Shown: positions 18,505-27,609, counted from the first letter of the stretch. The stretch is 64,000 bases of DNA from Streptomyces sp. 846.5 (GCF_004365705.1 NZ_SOBN01000002.1:868001-932000); one strand, 5' to 3'. Numbers and translations: made by a program. Notes: generated by a model from the sequence alone, not told the origin.

Positions 18505-19253
18505 GCGGAGACGGCACCGGTACTACGGTCACACCGCACGCATGGTCACGGCGGTTCCTGGCGCGGTTGGAGGCGCTGGGCGTGTTCCGGATGGAGCAGC
18601 TCGCCCCGCCGTCGCCCCAGGTGTCCGGTCTGACGGTGAGCGCGGGCTCGGTCGGCGCCCGGGTGGCGGGCTCCGACGGGCGCGGCTTCGACGTCTGGAT
18701 CGAGCTACCGGTGTTCGACGCCCGGCAGTGGGCCAGGGCCGAGCAGGCCCTGACCGAGGACGGCGAGGTCAGGGAGGCGCTGCTGGACGGCGAGTTCCCG
18801 GACGGCTTCGAGGGCGTCCTGGCCAGGGCCGGCCTCTCGCTGCTCCCGGTCCGCGCAGCGGATCTCGCCCTGGAGTGCTCCTGCCCGCAATGGTCGGCCT
18901 GCCGTCACCTCGTGGCGGTGCTCGGCTCCCTGGCGGCGGCGTTCGACGCCGATCCGTTCCTGCTCACCGCCTGGCGCGGACGCAGCCAGGCACGACTGCT
19001 CCGGCACCTCGCCCAGCGCCGCGCCGCAGCCGACGACCCTGTGACTCCGACCGCCCCGCCGCCCGTGCCGGAGCTACCCCTGGACCAGCGGCTGGACGAC
19101 TTCTGGACCGAGGGCGAGCAGCACCGCGCGCTGCGCAACAACCCCGACGGCACGGGCGCGGCGCCCCAGCAGCTGGGGCCCTCCGGGATCATGATCCGCG
19201 GCAAATCCCTGGAAACGCTGCTGCTCCCCGCCTACGAGGCCTTCATGGATTGA
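18501..19253 (+). CDS. SWIM zinc-finger protein coupled to the SNF2 helicase
   Basis: A 250-residue protein with a SWIM finger, CxCx5CxH, seen as ECSCPQWSACRHL in the middle of the chain. SWIM fingers bind zinc and mediate DNA or protein contacts. The ATG overlaps the stop of the SNF2 gene by four bases, so the two products are likely made in step and may form a complex. The C-terminal third is Pro-rich and then ends in a conserved-looking LPAYEAF stretch. The only plausible start is the overlapping ATG; the longer upstream reading frame is antisense-free noise over the SNF2 gene. Confidence 0.88.
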   Translation: MSGDGTGTTVTPHAWSRRFLARLEALGVFRMEQLAPPSPQVSGLTVSAGSVGARVAGSDGRGFDVWIELPVFDARQWARAEQALTEDGEVREALLDGEFPDGFEGVLARAGLSLLPVRAADLALECSCPQWSACRHLVAVLGSLAAAFDADPFLLTAWRGRSQARLLRHLAQRRAAADDPVTPTAPPPVPELPLDQRLDDFWTEGEQHRALRNNPDGTGAAPQQLGPSGIMIRGKSLETLLLPAYEAFMD

Positions 19254-19266
19254 GGACGCGAAAATA

Positions 19267-19284
19267 GAGACGTAGCTGTATCTC
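19267..19284. promoter_or_regulatory. Candidate TetR operator upstream of the 19.3-kb tetR
   Basis: An 18-bp imperfect palindrome with GAGA and TCTC ends around a central AGCT lies 39 bp before the tetR start. A second TGTCTCA-like half follows at about 19303-19309. Position and symmetry fit autoregulation; no experimental basis. Confidence 0.45.
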
Positions 19285-19322
19285 ATGCGACACAGATGTC
19301 TCACTTGCGCTAGCATTGCCTC

Positions 19323-19877
19323 ATGGCAACCGACCGCGACTCCGTACTCCTGGCTGCCGTCGGCGTCCTCTCCCGGCAGCCCACGGCGGCCATGGACGAG
19401 ATCGCCCGCGCCGCCGGGATCAGCCGCGCCACCCTGCACCGGCTCTTCCCCGGTCGTGAAGCCCTGGTCCGGGAGGTCGCCGGCCTGGCCCTGCGCCGGA
19501 TGTCCGCCGCGCTGGACTCCGCCGCCATCGAGGACGGCGATCCGGTCGAGGCCGTCCGCCGCCTAGCCGACGCCGTCGTCCCCCAGGCCGCCGAGGCCGC
19601 CTTCCTCACCGGCGAGAGCCGCCTGTTCGAGGACAGCGAGATCTGCGCGGCCTGGGAGCGGATGGACGCCATGGTCGCCGCCCTGTTCCTGCGCGGCCAG
19701 CAGTCGGGCGCCTTCCGGGTCGAGCTGCCGGCCGCCTGGCTCAGCGAGGCCTTCTTCGACCTGCTCGCCGGTGTCGGCTGGGCCGTCCAGGAGGGCCGGC
19801 TGGCGCCCCGTGCCAGCACCACCGCGCTGACCGAGCTCTTCCTCGGCGGCGCCCTCAGACGAGACCCGCAGCCGTAA
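19323..19877 (+). CDS. TetR-family regulator of the adjacent MFS pump
   Basis: A 184-residue protein with an N-terminal TetR helix-turn-helix at residues 10-50 (MDEIARAAGISRATLHRLFPGREALV) and a helical ligand-binding domain behind it. The 14-TM MFS exporter starts 50 bp downstream on the same strand, so the pair should be one transcript, with the regulator sensing the pump substrate and repressing its own promoter through the palindrome at 19267-19284. The ATG at 19323 is the first of the frame after the promoter region. Confidence 0.88.
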   Translation: MATDRDSVLLAAVGVLSRQPTAAMDEIARAAGISRATLHRLFPGREALVREVAGLALRRMSAALDSAAIEDGDPVEAVRRLADAVVPQAAEAAFLTGESRLFEDSEICAAWERMDAMVAALFLRGQQSGAFRVELPAAWLSEAFFDLLAGVGWAVQEGRLAPRASTTALTELFLGGALRRDPQP

Positions 19878-19926
19878 CCGCTGCACCCACACCTTCAGTA
19901 CGCAGAACCCCGAAGGACCACCTGCC

Positions 19927-21528
19927 ATGACCACCACCCGCTCCGTACCGCAGACCACCTCCGCCTACCGACATACACCCGGCCGGACCCGGTGGGTCGC
20001 GCTGTCCGTCCTCGTCCTGGCCATCCTGCTGGTGGCCGTGGACGCCACCGTGCTGTTCCTCGCCATCCCCTTCATCAGCCAGAGCCTGGACCCCTCGTCC
20101 ACCCAGCTGCTGTGGATCGGCGACGGCTACTCCTTCGTCCTGGCCGGACTGCTGGTCAGCATGGGCTCGCTCAGCGACCGCATCGGCCGCAAGCGACTGC
20201 TGCTCATCGGCACCGCCGCCTTCGGCGCCGCCTCGCTGCTCGCCGCCTACGCTCCCGGCGCGGGCTGGCTGATCGCCGCCCGCGCGCTGCTCGGCGTGGC
20301 CGGCGCGACGATCATGCCGTCCACGCTCTCGCTGATCCGCAACCTGTTCCCCGACGCCCGTGAGCGGGCCCGCGCCATCGGCATCTGGGGCGCGGCCGCG
20401 ACCGCGGGCGCCGCGGTGGGACCGCTGCTGGGCGGGCTGCTGCTGGAGCACTTCTGGTGGGGCTCGGTCTTCCTGATCAACATCCCGATCGTGGTGCTGC
20501 TGCTGGTGCTCGGCTGGCGCGTGCTGCCGGAGTCGATGGACCGGAACGCCGGGGCCTGGGACCTGCTCAGCGTGGGTCTGTCCCTGGTGGGGATCATCGG
20601 CGTGGTCTATGCCGTCAAGGAAGCGGCCGTCGGGAACGCGCTGGAGCCCGGGGTGATCGCCGCCGCCGTGCTGGGAGTCGTCTGCCTGGTCTGGTTCGTC
20701 CGCAGGCAGCTGCGGCTGCCGGTGCCGCTGCTGGATGTGCGGCTGTTCGCCGACCGCCGCTTCACCGCGGCGGCGCTGGGCGCGCTGATCGCGCTGATCG
20801 GCCTGGCCGGTGTGGTGTTCTTCCTCTCCCAGTACTTCCAGCTGGTGCGCGGCTACTCGCCGCTGCAGGCCGGCCTCGCCGACCTGCCCGCCTTCGCCGG
20901 CTCCGTCGTCGGCGGTCTCACCGCCGCCTATCTGGCCCGCAGGTTCGGCAACCGGGTCACCCTGTCCGGCGGGCTGCTGGCCATGGGTCTGGGCCTCGGC
21001 GCTCTGGGCTGGGTGCACGCGGAGACCTCGTACCTGCTGGTCGCCGTGGCCTTCATGGCCACCGGCCTGGCCGAGGGCATCGTCTACGCGCTGTCCACCA
21101 CGATCGTGCTGGGCTCGGCGCCCGAGTCCAAGGCCGGTGCCGCCAGCGCGGTCTCGGAGACGGCCTACGAGCTGGGCACCGCCCTGGGCATCGCCCTGGT
21201 CGGCTCGGTGCTGGCCGCCGTGTACCGGTCCGGCCTGGTCCTGCCCGCCGGGGTGAGCGGCCCGGCCGCTACCGAGGCGGAGAACTCGATCGGCGGCGCG
21301 GTGCACATCGCTGCCACCCTGCCGACCGCGACCGGCGACGCGCTGCTGGAGAGCGCACGGAGCGCGTTCGTCCAGGGGATGAACCTGGCGGCCGTGCTCG
21401 CGGGGCTGCTGCTGATCGGCGCATCCGTGCTGGTCTGGGCGCTGCTCCGGGGCACCCGTACGACCGGGGAGAGGTCGGGGGACCTGTCCGCCGACGCGTC
21501 GTCGTCCGAACTGCGCAAGGCCGCCTGA
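19927..21528 (+). CDS. DHA2-family MFS multidrug exporter (14 TM)
   Basis: A 533-residue efflux pump of the EmrB/QacA type with about fourteen hydrophobic segments. The first helix carries the VDATVLFLAIPFI motif (the D-x-T-V/I-V-N-x-A-L-P signature of the family, modified), and loop 2-3 has GSLSDRIGRKRLLL, the MFS motif A. It would export drugs or cationic antibiotics by proton antiport. It is preceded by its TetR regulator. The ATG has an acceptable AGGACC-type site. The 3' end lies 24 bp from the convergent PIG-L gene. Confidence 0.92.
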   Translation: MTTTRSVPQTTSAYRHTPGRTRWVALSVLVLAILLVAVDATVLFLAIPFISQSLDPSSTQLLWIGDGYSFVLAGLLVSMGSLSDRIGRKRLLLIGTAAFGAASLLAAYAPGAGWLIAARALLGVAGATIMPSTLSLIRNLFPDARERARAIGIWGAAATAGAAVGPLLGGLLLEHFWWGSVFLINIPIVVLLLVLGWRVLPESMDRNAGAWDLLSVGLSLVGIIGVVYAVKEAAVGNALEPGVIAAAVLGVVCLVWFVRRQLRLPVPLLDVRLFADRRFTAAALGALIALIGLAGVVFFLSQYFQLVRGYSPLQAGLADLPAFAGSVVGGLTAAYLARRFGNRVTLSGGLLAMGLGLGALGWVHAETSYLLVAVAFMATGLAEGIVYALSTTIVLGSAPESKAGAASAVSETAYELGTALGIALVGSVLAAVYRSGLVLPAGVSGPAATEAENSIGGAVHIAATLPTATGDALLESARSAFVQGMNLAAVLAGLLLIGASVLVWALLRGTRTTGERSGDLSADASSSELRKAA

Positions 21529-21552
21529 CGGACCGTCGCAGACCGTCGGGAC

Positions 21553-22356
21553 TCAGCCCGCAGGGTCGGCGAGCAGCCTTCGGGGCCCCCACGTGTCCGC
21601 GGCAGCGGGCCGCGCCGCCCCGGGGCCGGGCCGGTGCAGAAACCATTCTGTGCCCAGGCACAGATCGCGCAGCTGCGGTTCCTCGAAGGCGGCGATCCGC
21701 GCACCCCGCGCGAACTCGGAGACATGGGCCCGCACCGCCTCCCATTTGACGTCCAGCCAGGGCCTCACATCGACGGCCGCGGCGATCCGGGCGTCGGGGG
21801 TGGACGGCAGCGGCGACTCCAAACCCATCCCGGTGAGCGTGTGCACCAGCGACTCCGGGACGGTGGCCAGCCACAGCGACTCCACCTCCCAGGCGGCGCC
21901 CGCCTCGGGCCACTGGTGGACGCAGGCCGCCGCCTCCACGGCGACCAGCACCGCGCGGTGGACCCGGACATGGTCGGGGTGCCCGTACATCCCGTTGGCG
22001 TCGTAGGTGGCCACGGCCGACGGCCGGAAGGAGCGGATTCGGGCCACCAGATCGGCTACCAGGTCGTCGAAGGGCGCCTCGCACAGGCTCCCCCGCCCGC
22101 GGCCGAGATGACCGGAGTCGCCGTACGGCAGGATCCCCGACTCGTCGACCCCCAGCGCCGCCAGCGCCTGCGCCAGCTCCTTGGTCCGGATGCCGGGCCC
22201 GGCGAACGACGTCCCGTCGGCGAACTCCCCGTCCGTGCAGGTCACAACGGCGGTGCGGCGGCCCTCGGCGACATGCTGCGCCAGCACGCCGCCGGTCCAC
22301 AAGGACTCGTCGTCCGGATGCGCATGAACGGCCATCAGGCCGCGGGGTCGGTCCAT
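21553..22356 (-). CDS. PIG-L family zinc deacetylase
   Basis: A 267-residue member of the LmbE/PIG-L superfamily, which hydrolyses N-acetyl or amide bonds on sugar conjugates. H13-P-D-D-E17 near the N-terminus and a downstream GHPDHVRVH segment give the zinc ligands and catalytic Asp. MshB and Mca of mycothiol metabolism are the best-known actinomycete members, but this protein cannot be assigned to either. Of two in-frame ATGs, 22356 is chosen because AGGAGG ends six bases before it; the ATG at 22362 abuts the ribosome site directly. Confidence 0.85.
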   Translation of the reverse strand: MDRPRGLMAVHAHPDDESLWTGGVLAQHVAEGRRTAVVTCTDGEFADGTSFAGPGIRTKELAQALAALGVDESGILPYGDSGHLGRGRGSLCEAPFDDLVADLVARIRSFRPSAVATYDANGMYGHPDHVRVHRAVLVAVEAAACVHQWPEAGAAWEVESLWLATVPESLVHTLTGMGLESPLPSTPDARIAAAVDVRPWLDVKWEAVRAHVSEFARGARIAAFEEPQLRDLCLGTEWFLHRPGPGAARPAAADTWGPRRLLADPAG

Positions 22357-22379
22357 CGGCATCCTCCTGGTGCTGCCCG

Positions 22380-22976
22380 CTACCGATCCGGACCGGTGGC
22401 GGAGATCCCAGCGTAGCCAACAGCGCCGACAAGGTATCCGCGCTGCCAGCCCGGGGCGAGCGTGGGGGCCGGGAAGAGCGAGTCGTCCACGCGCAGCGCG
22501 CGCAGGGTGAGCCCCTGGGCCTTGAGCGCCCGCGCGGTGTCTCCGGCGAGCCGTTCCAGACCGTCCCGGTCCAGGCGCTGGTCGCCGCCGCCCACCAGGT
22601 AGACCGTGCCGTCGGCGTAGACGGCGCGGGTGAGCTCGGTGTGGTCCGGGCCCAGCACCGTCAGCGCGGTCACGGCGGTGGCCAGCTTCAGCGTGGAGGC
22701 CGGCATCCGTCCGAGCAGCGCCCCCGAGGACCACACCGTCCGCCCCGAGCCGGCGTCCAGCACCTCGCCGACCCGGCCAGGACCGAGCCCTGCCTGGGGA
22801 AAGCGCTGTTCCAGCCGCTGGGCGACGGTGCGGTCGGCAGCGTCCCCGCCCGCCGCCGCGGCAGCGGCCCGCACGGCGGCCACCGGGGCGGCGGCGGTCG
22901 CGGCCGCCAGGACGAGCGAGGTGGCCGCGAGCCTGAACACGCTGCCGCCCCGCCGAGAACACCGGACCATGATCAT
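22380..22976 (-). CDS. Truncated D-alanyl-D-alanine carboxypeptidase (PBP4/S13 type)
   Basis: A 198-residue product with an N-terminal signal peptide (residues 1-40, Ala-rich) and the PBP4/DacB opening: GSGRTVWSSGALLGRMPA then S94-T-L-K97, the SxxK nucleophile, and a DDSLFPAPTLAPGW segment. The family normally runs to 400-480 residues and needs later SxN and KTG motifs; here the frame stops with TAG soon after the DDSLF region, so the protein lacks part of the active site and is probably inactive. The PIG-L gene begins 23 bp further on. The start at ATG 22976 is tentative, since no strong ribosome site is visible. It may be a decaying gene. Confidence 0.65.
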   Translation of the reverse strand: MIMVRCSRRGGSVFRLAATSLVLAAATAAAPVAAVRAAAAAAGGDAADRTVAQRLEQRFPQAGLGPGRVGEVLDAGSGRTVWSSGALLGRMPASTLKLATAVTALTVLGPDHTELTRAVYADGTVYLVGGGDQRLDRDGLERLAGDTARALKAQGLTLRALRVDDSLFPAPTLAPGWQRGYLVGAVGYAGISATGPDR

Positions 22977-23013
22977 CACAGGATGATGACAGCCCGTCAG
23001 TTCGAGCCTGGCG

Positions 23014-23952
23014 TCAACGCGCCGGGGCGCCCCGGCCTTCCACCTGCTGGACGATCCACTCGCACAGCTCATGGGTACGCAGCGCGTCCACGGCGTCCAG
23101 CCGCCGGCCTCGGCGCAGCGCGTCCAGGAACACATGGCAGGCCTGCTCGATGCCGCGCTGACGTGCCACCGGCACCCAGTCGCCCCGGCGCCGCACGGTC
23201 GGCTGTCCGCGGTGGTCGACGACCTCGGCCAGGTTGACGACCTGGCGCTTGGAGTTCTGCCCGGAGACCTCCAGGACCTCCTCGGTCGAGCCGCTGACGC
23301 GGTTCATGATGCCGAGCGCCGTGAACCCGTCCCCGGACAGTTCCAGCACCAGGTGCTGCAGCAGCCCGTCCCGCAGCCGGAAGCGGACCGAGGAGTGCTC
23401 GATCTCGCCGGGGACCAGGAACCGCAGGGTGTCCACGACATGCACGAAGTCGTCGAAGACGACGGTACGCGGGATCTCCGGCACCGCCTCGCGGTTCTTC
23501 TGCAGCACCACCAGATCGCGCGGCCGCTCCAGGCACTGGGCGTATCCGGGGGCGAGGCGGCGGTTGAAGCCCACCATCAGCGAACGGCCGGTGGACTCGG
23601 CGAGCTCGACCAGCTTGCGGGCGCCCTCGATGGTGTAGTCGAGCGGTTTGTCGACATAGACATCTACGCCGGCCTCCAGCAGCCCGGTCACGATCGGGAC
23701 GTGCGCGCTGGTGCTGGCGTGCACGAACGCCGCATCCAGCCCGTCGTCCAGCAACGACTGCAACTCCGTGTGACGTCCGGCGAGCCGGTACTGGTCGCCG
23801 ATCCGGTCCAGCCTGTCCCTGTCACGGGTCATCAGCCTCAGGTCGAGGCCGGGCTCGGCGGTCAGAACGGGCAGATAGGCCTTCTGTGCGATGTCGCCCA
23901 GCCCGATGACGCCGACCCTCAGCGGCGCGCTGCGCACCGTGTCACCGCTCAT
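23014..23952 (-). CDS. Gfo/Idh/MocA-family NAD(P)-dependent oxidoreductase
   Basis: A 312-residue dehydrogenase with an N-terminal Rossmann fold (VGVIGLGDIAQKAYLP; GxGxxx fingerprint) and the family's EKP-type motif as DVYVDKPLDYTIE, where the Lys is catalytic. The middle has VGFNRRLAPGY. It would oxidise or reduce a sugar, cyclitol or aminated analogue. The ATG at 23952 lies inside the 3' end of the flavin reductase gene (11-bp overlap), with GGGAGA upstream, so the two genes form an operon. Confidence 0.88.
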   Translation of the reverse strand: MSGDTVRSAPLRVGVIGLGDIAQKAYLPVLTAEPGLDLRLMTRDRDRLDRIGDQYRLAGRHTELQSLLDDGLDAAFVHASTSAHVPIVTGLLEAGVDVYVDKPLDYTIEGARKLVELAESTGRSLMVGFNRRLAPGYAQCLERPRDLVVLQKNREAVPEIPRTVVFDDFVHVVDTLRFLVPGEIEHSSVRFRLRDGLLQHLVLELSGDGFTALGIMNRVSGSTEEVLEVSGQNSKRQVVNLAEVVDHRGQPTVRRRGDWVPVARQRGIEQACHVFLDALRRGRRLDAVDALRTHELCEWIVQQVEGRGAPAR

Positions 23953-24562
23953 GCTGCTGCTTCTCCCACTCGCCGAACGGGGTCCGGGCCAGCTCACGGA
24001 TTCCCTCGGTGAGGCCCCACTCGTTCTTGCCGAGGCGCGACAGCGGTCGCATCTTCGTGATCTCCGGATGCCCGTCCACCAGCACCTCGTCGGTCACCGC
24101 CGCATGCAGCACCTCCCCGAACACCACCGTGGAGTTCCCCAGGCACAGCGTGCTGTGCAGCCGGCACTCCAGCGCCACCGGCGACCCCGCCACCCGCGGC
24201 GGCTTCACCCGCGACGAAGCCTCCCGCTCCACCCCGACCGCCTCGAACTCGTCCACCCCGTGCGGAAAGTTCGTCGCTGTCCCGTTGATCTGCTCAAACA
24301 TCCACTCGGGCGCGAAGTTGACCACGAACTCGCCGGTGGCCTCCACGTTCACCAGCGTGTCCTTACGGCCCACCGAGGTGAACTGCACAATGGGCGGAGA
24401 GGTGCAGGCGACGGTGAAGAACGAGTGCGGTGCAAGGTTCGGAACATTCCCATTTGCGGACACAGTGGACACCCAGGCGATCGGCCGGGGCACTACGACT
24501 GCAGTGAGCAACCGATAGAACGCAGTGGCGTCCATGGCTTTTGGATCAAAGTCGATGCGCAT
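23942..24562 (-). CDS. Flavin reductase-like (FMN-binding split barrel) protein
   Basis: A 206-residue protein of the flavin reductase/flavoprotein oxygenase family: VPRPIAWVSTVSANGNVPNLAPHSFF is the conserved FMN-binding opening, followed by DTLVNVEATGEFVVN. The branch with RPIAWVST is common in actinomycetes and binds FMN; it may supply reduced flavin or act on its own substrate. The ATG at 24562 gives the usual family length; longer upstream reading is not supported. It overlaps the Gfo/Idh oxidoreductase and would be co-transcribed with it. Confidence 0.87.
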   Translation of the reverse strand: MRIDFDPKAMDATAFYRLLTAVVVPRPIAWVSTVSANGNVPNLAPHSFFTVACTSPPIVQFTSVGRKDTLVNVEATGEFVVNFAPEWMFEQINGTATNFPHGVDEFEAVGVEREASSRVKPPRVAGSPVALECRLHSTLCLGNSTVVFGEVLHAAVTDEVLVDGHPEITKMRPLSRLGKNEWGLTEGIRELARTPFGEWEKQQHER

Positions 24563-24931
24563 AGAGCCATTATGGTCGCCCGCGTGAACTCCGATCATGC
24601 GACCGCCAGCAGCCCGATGACCTGCGAGAACGCCCCAGATGGTCCGTCGAGCAGGGCAGAAGCCACAGAACGGAGCGCCAGCAGGTCGATCTGGGTCGCC
24701 TAGCGAAGCAGCGCCTCGAACAGAGACCCACAACCGTGGCGACGCCACGCGATACAGCTTTCTACCAAATGTATGACGTCAAAGGTTCTTCACCGTTCAC
24801 GGTCGACAGCCACTCGCCGTGCACCGTGGGGAGAACCATTCGGCTTGTCGACTCGCGCACCCCAGGGCGGACCAGCCTGCGCCGGCGAGGTGTATCGGTT
24901 CGAGCTCTACTTCGACATCTAAAACCAAGGT
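24563..24931. other. Intergenic region with interrupted inverted repeat, bordering IS66
   Basis: No gene is supported here. At 24784-24837 there is a nested inverted repeat: GGTTCT with AGAACC outside and CACGGT with ACCGTG inside. It resembles a fragment of an IS end or a small palindromic repeat. The IS66 element begins at its right. Confidence 0.35.
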
Positions 24932-24944
24932 GACTGGATAGCTG
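24932..24944 (+). repeat. IS66 left terminal inverted repeat
   Basis: GACTGGATAGCTG; perfect complement of 26478-26490. Confidence 0.85.
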
Positions 24945-24993
24945 CGTCTGCTCGGAGGCATGTCTGAGCTCCGGTCGGTGGGACCGGCGAGGG

Positions 24994-26424
24994 TCAGGTG
25001 GTGGCGGGCATCCAGGGACTGCCGCGCATGGCGTGGCTGAGGACGTCGAGCATGTTCTGGCCTTGACGGTCGGCCGTGGCGAGGTAGGTGCGTATCGCCG
25101 CGAAGTCCTGGGCCCCGAGCAGGGTCCGCAGGCTCCCGGACACCTTGATCCGCAGTTTCGCCGTCCTGATCGTCTGCTCGGCCGGGTTGTTGTCGAAGGG
25201 AAGGTTCGGGTCGTGGACCCGGCGCAGGTAGTCGTCCCAGCGGCTGTGCAGCCGCTTGAACAGGGCATTGTGTTTGCACTCGGTCTTCGAGGAGCGGGCG
25301 GCGGTCGCCTTCACGCCGTCGCGTACCGCCGTGCGCAGCGCTTTCAGCTCCCCGGTCCTGAGCCTGCCCGTGATTGGCTCCGCGTCGACTTCGCGGGCCG
25401 CGTCCGCGGCCTTCTTCAGCGCCAGCAGCGCGTCGAAGGCCCGGTAGGCCGCGCAGCGGGCCTGCTCAGACCCGCATTGGGTGACCGCGACCAGCTCCCG
25501 CAGGGCGTGAGCTGAGCACAGTGCACGGGTGGCGTCGGTGTAGGTGTCGTACGGGGCCCAGGCGTCGTGCATGGCCACCCCGCGGAAGGCGGGCAGGATC
25601 CCGGCGGCGTCGGTCGCCTGGGTCCCGCGCCGACGGTGCACGCTCAGGTGCACGAACATCGCGGTGGAGGCGGAGTGCAGCCAGTGCAACCGGCCGGCCG
25701 TGCGGAACCCGGTCTCGTCGAAGAACGCCAACGACGCACCCGCCACCCGTGCGGCGACCATGCGGCCGAACGTGTCCAGGGTCTTCGCGCAGCGCCGTAT
25801 CCAACTGGTCGCGGTGGCCACCGCGACCGGAGGGCCGAACAGATCGGCCAGTGCGCGGGCGGTACGGTCCTTGGACAGGAACTGTCCATGCATCACATAC
25901 ACCCCGGCGGCAGCCAGCCGGGGTCCGTACTGCACCGGGGCGGCCACCTGGGCTGGGGCCGTGGCCCGGGCCTTGATTCCGCAGGGGCACCTGACCGTGA
26001 GCAGTCGGTGCTCGGTCACCTCCAGGCGCAGCTCTTGGGGCAGGTCGAAGACCTGACGGCGCTCCGTCGCGACCACGGGCGCGTCCGAGAGGTCGGACCC
26101 GCAGCCGGTGCAGGGGCCGGGCCGGTGGGTGACGGTCTCATCCGGGACCGGGACCTGGCGCAGCGTGGCCCCGCCTGCCCCCTGGGACGGCCCGGGCCAC
26201 GCCCGGACTTCCCACGCAGCGACTTCGGGGGCGGGCCTGGCCAAGCCGTCCGAGGACGGGGGCTTCGAGGAATTCGTGGAGTTCTGGCCCAGCCGGGCCT
26301 CCAGGTCCGCGATCCGGACCCGGGCCGGTGCCAACTCGGTGCGCGCCGCGGTCAGCTCGCTTCGCAACTCCACCACCAGCACCGCGAGTTCCTCATAGCT
26401 GGGGAGCGGCGCGACTGGGGGCAT
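24994..26424 (-). CDS. IS66-family transposase
   Basis: A 476-residue transposase. Residues 10-45 form a coiled coil (leucine-rich, VLVVELRSELTAA), then NSSKPPSSDG, the conserved TnpC leader, and a zinc-binding CTGCG...CPCG domain. The DDE catalytic residues are seen in FFDETG, HDAWAPY and DNNPAEQTIR. The gene looks intact and of full length for the single-ORF IS66 branch that lacks TnpA and TnpB. Confidence 0.92.
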   Translation of the reverse strand: MPPVAPLPSYEELAVLVVELRSELTAARTELAPARVRIADLEARLGQNSTNSSKPPSSDGLARPAPEVAAWEVRAWPGPSQGAGGATLRQVPVPDETVTHRPGPCTGCGSDLSDAPVVATERRQVFDLPQELRLEVTEHRLLTVRCPCGIKARATAPAQVAAPVQYGPRLAAAGVYVMHGQFLSKDRTARALADLFGPPVAVATATSWIRRCAKTLDTFGRMVAARVAGASLAFFDETGFRTAGRLHWLHSASTAMFVHLSVHRRRGTQATDAAGILPAFRGVAMHDAWAPYDTYTDATRALCSAHALRELVAVTQCGSEQARCAAYRAFDALLALKKAADAAREVDAEPITGRLRTGELKALRTAVRDGVKATAARSSKTECKHNALFKRLHSRWDDYLRRVHDPNLPFDNNPAEQTIRTAKLRIKVSGSLRTLLGAQDFAAIRTYLATADRQGQNMLDVLSHAMRGSPWMPATT

Positions 26425-26477
26425 GAGGCACCATGATCACGAAACCGGGCGTAAAGATCAACTCGACCGCCGACGAC

Positions 26478-26490
26478 CAGCTATCCAGTC
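26478..26490 (-). repeat. IS66 right terminal inverted repeat
   Basis: CAGCTATCCAGTC; perfect complement of 24932-24944. Confidence 0.85.
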
Positions 26491-26977
26491 CCCCGGAATC
26501 AATCCGGCTTGGCCGAGATGGGGGATCGTGATAGCGCTCGCCTCTCTGACGGATGGTCAGATTTACCGCTGCGCCCCTCGGAGTCCGGCCCCTCTGCGCA
26601 GCCACCGCGTCGGCGAACTGCGTTACCGTGCCAGCCTCGGAGTGAACCAGCAACCAACGCATTACGAGACCGTGAGCGTTCGTGTTGCGTGGTGCTTCGT
26701 CGTGCTGCCTGGTGACGTTCTTCCTGATCAGAGCACATGCGGCAGGTTGACCCGTGCCACCCGGTGATGCTCCGTCCCAAGGCGTCTGTCCACCGGCTGT
26801 CCATCGAAGGGGTGTCGTCGGCACGCCAGCGAGCCTGGAGCTGGGCTCCCGACGACGCTGTCAACCAAGCAGAAGCGACGAACGGAAGCCACTGTAGGGC
26901 CTCCACAAGCGCCGTCACGCGGCTCCTGCCCGGGTGCCGGACGCCGTAGCCGACGAAGAACCCCGCACTGTGGGTGC
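26491..26977. other. Gene-free stretch between IS66 and AbiEii-like pseudogene
   Basis: All reading frames here lack the codon bias of the neighbours and no family can be recognised. It is probably debris of earlier insertions. Confidence 0.4.
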
Positions 26978-27519
26978 TCAGGGTCGCCACAGCCGACCGG
27001 GTCCACTCTCGTCGAGCTGTTCATCGAGGATCTCGGCAGCCCAGGCGCGCAACCGTCTGCGCATGTCCTCCACCTGGCCGCCATCGCCGCCGTATGCCTC
27101 ATACCCCCGGTCCGGCCAACGGTAACCGCCCACAGCGCTTGCGCGAAGTAGCGCGGATCGACCCGGCGTCGTGCTCCGACCGCCAACTGCAGCGCTGTGC
27201 GCCGCTCACCCGAGTACGACCCGGAGGCAAGCACGGCATTCACGTCGAGGTAATCCCGTGACGCGGCCCGGCCGAACAGCGTGGGTCACCTTGTTGGCCA
27301 TCGCGTCATCGAGGTGGAGGACCGGACCGGTCTCCATCACAGCAGGCGGGCAAGCCCGCCAGTCGCACCCGAATCCACCTGCGCCGAGAGCCCCCAGCTC
27401 ATCAGCAAACGCGAACCGGGCGAACACTCCACCGGATCCTCCCTATCAACGGTCAGGTGCGCCGCCCGGTAGGCGGCAGCCACCGCATCGACGGCCTCGA
27501 GCCGGCAGCGCTGCGGCAC
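26978..27519 (-). pseudogene. Frameshifted AbiEii/AbiGii-type nucleotidyltransferase toxin gene
   Basis: Four consecutive minus-strand pieces in different frames join into one recognisable protein: AVDAVAAAYRAAHLTVDRED (to about 27430), VFARFAFADELG...HLDDAMANKVT (to about 27280), LFGRAASRDYLDVNAVLASG...DPRYFAQALWAV (to about 27120), and RGYEAYGGDGG...RRRLRAWAAEIL with TGA at 26978. The HLDD..ANKV..L.GR...RDYLDV pattern is typical of the AbiEii nucleotidyltransferase family, toxins of type IV abortive-infection systems. At least three single-base frameshifts make it non-functional. No antitoxin partner is visible beside it. Confidence 0.7.
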
Positions 27520-27609
27520 CGCTCAACGGTGAAGGCCCCCTGTTCGACGGCCTGCCCGCCGGTGGAAGAAGCACGTCGATCACCTGAAACGGGAGCTGAC
27601 GAGTCGGGG

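Larger units (their letters stand above)
24932..26490 (-). mobile_element. IS66-family insertion sequence (single transposase gene)
   Basis: About 1.56 kb bounded by perfect 13-bp inverted repeats GACTGGATAGCTG (24932-24944) and its complement (26478-26490). It encloses one intact transposase gene. No flanking direct repeat can be seen (ACCAAGGT on the left against CCCCGGAA on the right), so the insertion is old or has undergone rearrangement. Confidence 0.85.

Noticed and set aside
24784..24837. Nested inverted repeat taken as an ISL3-type end or MITE
   Set aside because: No partner end, no target duplication and arms that match only in part; reported as a repeat within the intergenic entry.
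24924..26498. Target-site duplication of the IS66 element
   Set aside because: The eight bases on each side of the inverted repeats do not match.
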